This document shows, piece after piece, positions 60,118 to 64,000 of a stretch of 64,000 nucleotides of DNA. Origin of the DNA: JAZKSG01 sp036626215 (GTDB lineage Archaea > Thermoplasmatota > E2 > DHVEG-1). The number at the start of each line of letters is the position of its first letter. Position 1 is the first letter of the stretch. The position numbers were made by a program, and so were the translations under genes. The stretch spans positions 10,167 to 74,166 of the forward strand of contig JAZKSG010000001.1 of assembly GCA_036626215.1 (NCBI GenBank). Reading direction: 5' to 3'. The notes below the pieces were generated by a model, which was given only the letters and a program-made list of their open reading frames with translations, did no database searches and had not been told where the DNA came from.

Positions 60118-61503
60118 ATGGCTGTAAAAAAAGAGAAACACAGGATGCCTGAGCAGAATCCAGAGGAGAGAACCAAAAATTTCGACGAAGTCCCATTGGG
60201 TTATGATAAAGAAACAGCTATCGAGGAAGCTAAACGTTGTTTGCAATGTAAAAACAAACCCTGTATGGAAGGCTGCCCGGTTGGAATAGACATCCCTGAC
60301 TTCATTGAATGCGTAGCGGAAGACGATTTTGATAAAGCCGCTGAAATCATTAAATCAAAAAATAGTTTACCAGCTGTAACTGGGAGGGTGTGCCCCTATG
60401 AAGAACAATGCGAAGGAAAATGCACACTTAACAAAATGGGGGAATCAGTTGGTATTGGAAGACTTGAAAGATTTATCGCTGATTATGAAAGGGAAAAAGG
60501 GGTGAAAATACCAGAAAAAGCAGAGCGAACAGGTAAAAAAATTGCAGTAGTGGGATCAGGACCAGCAGGGTTAACCTGTGCTGGTGAACTCGCAAAAAAA
60601 GGTCATGAAGTCAAAATTTTTGAAGCGTTTCATGCACCTGGCGGAGTTTTGATGTACGGCATTCCAGAGTTTCGTCTTCCCAAAGAGATAGTTAGAGCAG
60701 AAGTTAATTATATTCAACAATTGGGTGTAGATATAGAGTATGATGTAATCGTTGGAAAAACGGTAGATGTCAAAGAACTTTTAGATGAATACGATGCGGT
60801 TTTTATTGGAACCGGAGCAGGGTTGCCACGGTTTTTAAATCTCCCTGGTGAAAATCTCGCTGGTGTGTATTCTGCAAATGAATTTCTAACTCGTGTAAAC
60901 ATGATGAAAGCCTATAAGTTTCCAGAGTATGATACACCTATCGAAATTGGGGATAAAGTTGCTACATTCGGCGCTGGGAATGTAGCTATGGACTGTGCAC
61001 GAACAGCCCTTCGCCTTGGAGCAGAAGAATCATATATTATTTATAGACGCAGTGAAAAAGAGATGCCTGCCCGTGATGAAGAAATTGAACATGCTAAAGA
61101 AGAAGGAGTAATTTTTAAACTTCTCACCAACCCTAAACGTTTTATTGGAGACGATTGCGGACATGTCAGACAAGTTGAATGTATAGAGATGGAACTTGGT
61201 GAACCAGATGAATCAGGTAGACGTAGACCTATTCCTATAGATGGATCGGAGTTCACTATGGATATCGATACAGCTTTGATTGCTATAGGTCAGAGTCCTA
61301 ATCCATTAGTACCGGAAAATGTTGAGGATCTCGAAGTCGAAAAATGGGGTAACGTTAAAACAGATGAATATGGAAATACAAACATACCTGGTCTTTTCGC
61401 TGGTGGAGATATCGCTACCGGTGCTGCAACGGTTATACTTGCGATGGGTGCTGGAAAACGTGCAGCTAAAGCCATTGATGAATATGTAAAATCAGAGAAA
61501 TAA
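60118..61503 (+). CDS. nfnB: NfnB / glutamate synthase small-subunit-like NADPH oxidoreductase
   Basis: About 461 residues. An N-terminal domain with CLQCKNKPCMEGCPVGIDIP and CPYEEQCEGKC holds two [4Fe-4S] clusters. FAD motif GSGPAGLTCAGELAKKG (about 143-159), GGVLMYGIPEFRLPK, NADP motif GAGNVAMDCARTALRLG, and a C-terminal GLFAGGDIATGAATVILAMG follow. Databases often call this gltA or 'NADPH-dependent glutamate synthase', but the gene pair with NfnA makes the transhydrogenase assignment better. ATG 60118 with AGGGG upstream; in-frame ATG 60109 is possible. Confidence 0.92.
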   Translation: MAVKKEKHRMPEQNPEERTKNFDEVPLGYDKETAIEEAKRCLQCKNKPCMEGCPVGIDIPDFIECVAEDDFDKAAEIIKSKNSLPAVTGRVCPYEEQCEGKCTLNKMGESVGIGRLERFIADYEREKGVKIPEKAERTGKKIAVVGSGPAGLTCAGELAKKGHEVKIFEAFHAPGGVLMYGIPEFRLPKEIVRAEVNYIQQLGVDIEYDVIVGKTVDVKELLDEYDAVFIGTGAGLPRFLNLPGENLAGVYSANEFLTRVNMMKAYKFPEYDTPIEIGDKVATFGAGNVAMDCARTALRLGAEESYIIYRRSEKEMPARDEEIEHAKEEGVIFKLLTNPKRFIGDDCGHVRQVECIEMELGEPDESGRRRPIPIDGSEFTMDIDTALIAIGQSPNPLVPENVEDLEVEKWGNVKTDEYGNTNIPGLFAGGDIATGAATVILAMGAGKRAAKAIDEYVKSEK

Positions 61504-61547
61504 AAAAGAAAAAATTTGATTTAAAATTTAAAACAAAATTTTCTGCC

Positions 61548-63170
61548 TTATTTTTTATCTATACATGCTTTTATTAAACCATCAAACAAGGGAGCAGGTT
61601 TCATAGGTCGACTTTTAAATTCTGGATGAGCTTGTGTACCAACAAAATAAGGGTGATCTGGTATTTCCATGAATTCCATCAATACGCCATTAGGGCTGCG
61701 TCCCGAGAACACCAACCCGTTTCCCTCAAGTTTATCTACAACATCAGGGTTTACTTCGTATCTATGACGGTGACGTTCATGAACCGTCTGCTTTCCATAT
61801 AATTTGTGCACCAAAGTTCCTTTTTCGATTTTTGCGGGGTAGCTACCAAGACGCATGCTTGCTCCATAGCGCGAATCTCGTAAAATTTCTGCTTGTTCAG
61901 GTATATAATCAATAACTGCCAAATCAGCATCTTCGTCGATCTCACGAGAGGTAGCATTCTTCATCCTGCAGACGTTACGAGCGTATTCTACTACAGCTAG
62001 CTGCATACCAAGGCATAAACCAAGATAAGGGATGTCGTTTTCTCTTGCATAACGGATAGCATCTATTTTTCCTTCTATGCCTGACAATCCAAAACCACCT
62101 GGAACTATCACTCCATCCAATTCTTTTAAACTTGAAAGTTTATTTGGGTCTTTTTCGAAATCTTTCGAGTCAATCCATTCTATCTCTGTTTTCAAATCAT
62201 TGTTCCAAGCGGCATGTTTAACTGCTTCAATAACACTAATGTATGAATCAGAAAGTTGACTTGTCCCTATATCAAAATATTTTCCTACTATCCCGATTTG
62301 AACGGTGTCTTCAAGGTTACGAATTTTTTTGATAAACTTTTCCCAGCCTTCAATATCTTTATGTTTTTTACGGAGATTTAACCTGTGTATAATTTTTTCA
62401 CAGAATTTTTGATCTTCAAACAGCAGACTAACAGCATAGATGTTATCTACATTGGAATCAGAGATAACTTCATCTTCATGTATGTTACAAAATAAAGCTA
62501 TTTTTTCACGACGAACATCATCTAAGGGATCCTCTGAACGAGTAACAATAAAATCAGGTTGTATACCTATCTCCCGTAGTTGTTTGACTGAATGCTGAGT
62601 AGGTTTAGTTTTAGCTTCACCAAGCGACTCTAAAACTGGTACATATGTAACATGGACAAAAACCAGTTGATCTCCTTCGAGCTTCATCTGACGTACAGCC
62701 TCAAGAAAAAGAACATTTTCATAGTCGCCTACGGTGCCACCAATTTCAACTAGTACAAAATCCCAGTTTTTTTCTTCTGCAGGTCGCCTAATTCTTTTTT
62801 TGATTTCATCGGTGACATGAGGAATCGGCTGAACAGTCTTACCAAGGTATTCTCCTTTTCGTTCCTTTTTGATGACTTTGTCGTATACCTGTCCAGTGGT
62901 TATATTATGATATTTCGGTATTTCTATATCTAAAAATCTTTCATAATGTCCAAGGTCTTGATCTATTTCACCGCCATCATCGGTTACCCATACTTCTCCA
63001 TGCTCAGTAGGCCTAAGTGTTCCTGCATCATAGTTTATATACGGATCTATCTTCATAGCAGTCACTTTATAGTCATGTAACTGCAGTATTTTGCCAATTG
63101 AAGCTGTGGTTATTCCTTTTCCTAACCCTGAAAGCACTCCGCCTGTGATAATTATATAATTTGTAGTCAT
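61548..63170 (-). CDS. pyrG: CTP synthase
   Basis: Makes CTP from UTP, ATP and glutamine; 540 residues. The N-terminal amidoligase domain starts YIIITGGVLSGLGKGIT (P-loop-like) with KIDPYINYDAGTLRPTEHGEV. The C-terminal glutamine amidotransferase has GLCLGMQ (nucleophile Cys) and GTQAHPEFKSRP (His-Glu). Complete and typical. It converges on nfnB with 44 bp between the stops. Confidence 0.97.
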   Translation of the reverse strand: MTTNYIIITGGVLSGLGKGITTASIGKILQLHDYKVTAMKIDPYINYDAGTLRPTEHGEVWVTDDGGEIDQDLGHYERFLDIEIPKYHNITTGQVYDKVIKKERKGEYLGKTVQPIPHVTDEIKKRIRRPAEEKNWDFVLVEIGGTVGDYENVLFLEAVRQMKLEGDQLVFVHVTYVPVLESLGEAKTKPTQHSVKQLREIGIQPDFIVTRSEDPLDDVRREKIALFCNIHEDEVISDSNVDNIYAVSLLFEDQKFCEKIIHRLNLRKKHKDIEGWEKFIKKIRNLEDTVQIGIVGKYFDIGTSQLSDSYISVIEAVKHAAWNNDLKTEIEWIDSKDFEKDPNKLSSLKELDGVIVPGGFGLSGIEGKIDAIRYARENDIPYLGLCLGMQLAVVEYARNVCRMKNATSREIDEDADLAVIDYIPEQAEILRDSRYGASMRLGSYPAKIEKGTLVHKLYGKQTVHERHRHRYEVNPDVVDKLEGNGLVFSGRSPNGVLMEFMEIPDHPYFVGTQAHPEFKSRPMKPAPLFDGLIKACIDKK

Positions 63171-63359
63171 CCCTTATCATCCAAATAGTATTTTTTGTGA
63201 TATAGTAGTTTCGATTTAAATCGATTTCCCTTCTTAAAAAAAGATAAAAAAATAGATTTTTTGGGGTAGTGTTGAAAACTACCTTAAATATTCTTCCATA
63301 CTCTCTCAATTTTTATGAAAGAGGTGTTATGTAAATATGTTAAATTCTCTATCCTGTTA

Positions 63360-63656
63360 TTATTTTTTTGTGGTTAATGAGATTTCTATAGAAGACACAT
63401 TAGAGGTTTTCCCTTCCTCGTTTGTTACACTCTCGGTGCCAATTGTTATGTCTTTTAGTTGTGCCTCTGTTACAAAACGGTTTCTTGTTATCTCTGCGGT
63501 GTCTACCGCTCTGCTGATAGCTCTTCCTCTTGCTTTTATTATTACTTCGTCTGATCCACCATTAAACTGTGTTACAACTGCAAGTACATAGCTCATTGGC
63601 GGTTTGTTTCCTACATATATTATGTTTTCTTCAGGATTTACTTCATTTTCTGTCAT
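63360..63656 (-). CDS. albA: Alba DNA/RNA-binding chromatin protein
   Basis: 98 residues. The Alba fold is clear: NIIYVGNKPPMSYVLAVVTQF (Lys at the nucleic-acid-binding loop), EVIIKARGRAISRAVDTAEITRNRF, then a LKDITIGTESV strand and an IEISLTTKK end. It coats double-stranded DNA and RNA as dimers. Ribosome-binding site GGGAGG lies just upstream of the ATG on the minus strand (63666-63671). No histone gene was seen in the window. Confidence 0.95.
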   Translation of the reverse strand: MTENEVNPEENIIYVGNKPPMSYVLAVVTQFNGGSDEVIIKARGRAISRAVDTAEITRNRFVTEAQLKDITIGTESVTNEEGKTSNVSSIEISLTTKK

Positions 63657-63718
63657 TCTTTTTTTCCTCCCTGTTGTTTACTAGATTTTTTTACTGGTCT
63701 CCCTATCAACAAACTTTC

Positions 63719-63731
63719 TATTTATAAAGGT
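63719..63731 (-). promoter_or_regulatory. alba promoter (TATA box)
   Basis: On the minus strand the sequence CCTTTATAAATAG lies about 65 bp upstream of the alba start codon. An expected transcription start about 25 bp downstream (near 63697) leaves a 40 nt leader with a good ribosome-binding site. Confidence 0.55.
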
Positions 63732-63808
63732 TTCGTTATGAAATTATTTAAAACAAAAAACCTTTTTTAACCCTAAATAACACACCTTTATATATACTAT
63801 TTATAATG

Positions 63809-63930
63809 GGTCAGGTTCGAAATTATTTGTGGATGGGAAGAAAACTCCCCTTAGGCGTGATGTGTGTTAGCACGAAAAACCACAAGAAGTATCAACAATT
63901 AACTTCGCAGTACCATAGACCAAAAAACTT
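63809..63930 (+). ncRNA. Candidate structured non-coding RNA (unassigned)
   Basis: A plus-strand TATA (TTTATATATAC, 63788-63798) precedes a 120 nt region with nested complementarity. TTGTGG (63827-63832) pairs with CCACAA (63880-63885) and encloses two hairpins, GGGA/TCCC (63835-63838 with 63846-63849) and CGTG/CACG (63856-63859 with 63871-63874): a three-way junction. Next comes a hairpin GAAGT/ACTTC (63886-63890 with 63902-63906), and GGTC (63809-63812) could pair with GACC (63918-63921). An oligo-T stretch follows (63929-63933). It has no coding sense and matches no RNA family I know. It could instead be a leader of the gene at 63985, though that gene seems to have its own TATA. Confidence 0.45.
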
Positions 63931-63984
63931 TTTAAATCATGCTCTTTTAAAAAAACATATCTTGTTAGGAGGTGAAAAATAATT

Positions 63985-64000
63985 ATGAAAGTTTCTTTAT
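63985..64000 (+). CDS. Start of a gene running out of the window
   Basis: ATG 63985 follows a strong ribosome-binding site AGGAGGTGA (63967-63975) and a TATA-like CTTTTTAAAT (about 63928-63937). Only five codons (MKVSL) are visible, so no function can be given. Confidence 0.6.

Noticed and set aside
60118..61503. Naming this gene as glutamate synthase (gltA/gltD)
   Set aside because: No large GltB-type amidotransferase/synthase gene is adjacent, and the NfnA partner directly upstream favours a ferredoxin:NADP transhydrogenase.
63811..63826. GGTTCGAAATT resembling a tRNA T-loop
   Set aside because: No flanking 5 bp T-stem, anticodon arm or acceptor complement could be drawn, so it is not called a tRNA.
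1..64000. CRISPR arrays, insertion sequences, prophage or integrated elements
   Set aside because: No regularly spaced repeats, transposase or integrase frames, or terminal inverted repeats were seen; the gene content is chromosomal throughout.

Overview
The window is chromosomal DNA of an A+T-rich archaeon. Archaeal markers include two-subunit GMP synthase, geranylgeranylglyceryl phosphate synthase, two geranylgeranyl reductases, AglB, Orc1/Cdc6, CDC48, Alba, Pth2, NucS/EndoMS, pyruvoyl arginine decarboxylase and TATA/BRE promoters. The set fits a euryarchaeal, Thermoplasmata-like lineage. A gingipain-type C25 peptidase, M32 and M18 peptidases, three glutamate dehydrogenases (GDHs) and an Nfn-type transhydrogenase suggest a peptide/amino-acid fermenter of the kind proposed for sediment MBG-D archaea. 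That lineage call is inference; no 16S gene is present.

Layout. 1-6.8 kb: peptidases, small regulators, a PKD surface protein and purE-guaA(B)-guaA(A). 6.9-18 kb: nucS, then a long leftward block with ubiX, GGGP synthase, an inositol-phosphatase family enzyme, DUF368, pyrC, AMMECR1, aglB and prs, which mixes lipid, N-glycosylation and nucleotide functions. 18-28 kb: a surface protein, two GGRs (one overlapping its ferredoxin), pth2, DUF99, NAD kinase, a JAMM protein and a membrane pair with a PH-like domain. 27.8-37.2 kb: arginine decarboxylase, PEP synthase, a HisA-like/DUF2240 pair, a TctA-like permease, Hsp20, CDC48 and a PRC-barrel protein. 37.2-39.5 kb: a likely replication origin with three ORB-like elements next to orc1/cdc6. 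39.5-45 kb: a secreted protein, then a leftward regulator-small protein-ABC exporter-C25 peptidase array. 45-61.5 kb: a nitrogen/energy island with glnA, three gdh genes of two subfamilies, a tandem Lrp-like regulator, two giant PPDK_N-type ATP-grasp proteins, a phosphoesterase and nfnAB. 61.5-64 kb: pyrG, alba, a probable structured RNA and the start of another gene.

Best candidate for an undescribed system: the adjacent genes at 50703-53696 and 53717-56911. Both carry the ATP-grasp nucleotide-binding domain of PEP synthase/PPDK. In place of the usual swivelling phosphohistidine domain, both have a shared C-terminal module with GPGRWGS, a PV..GDI element and a conserved HFF(H/Q)D histidine. 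One has N-terminal receiver-like domains. The other has a GAF-like domain and a C-terminal Pol-beta-type nucleotidyltransferase. They lie between GDH genes, which suggests a sensory or regulatory phosphotransfer/nucleotidyl-transfer system tied to nitrogen or carbon status. This is inference.

Second-tier observations are the origin with an ORB over the cdc6 ribosome-binding site, the structured RNA at the right edge, a repeat operator at the hsp20 start site, the multi-Ig extension of AglB, and DUF368 (polyprenyl-phosphate translocase family) two genes away from AglB.
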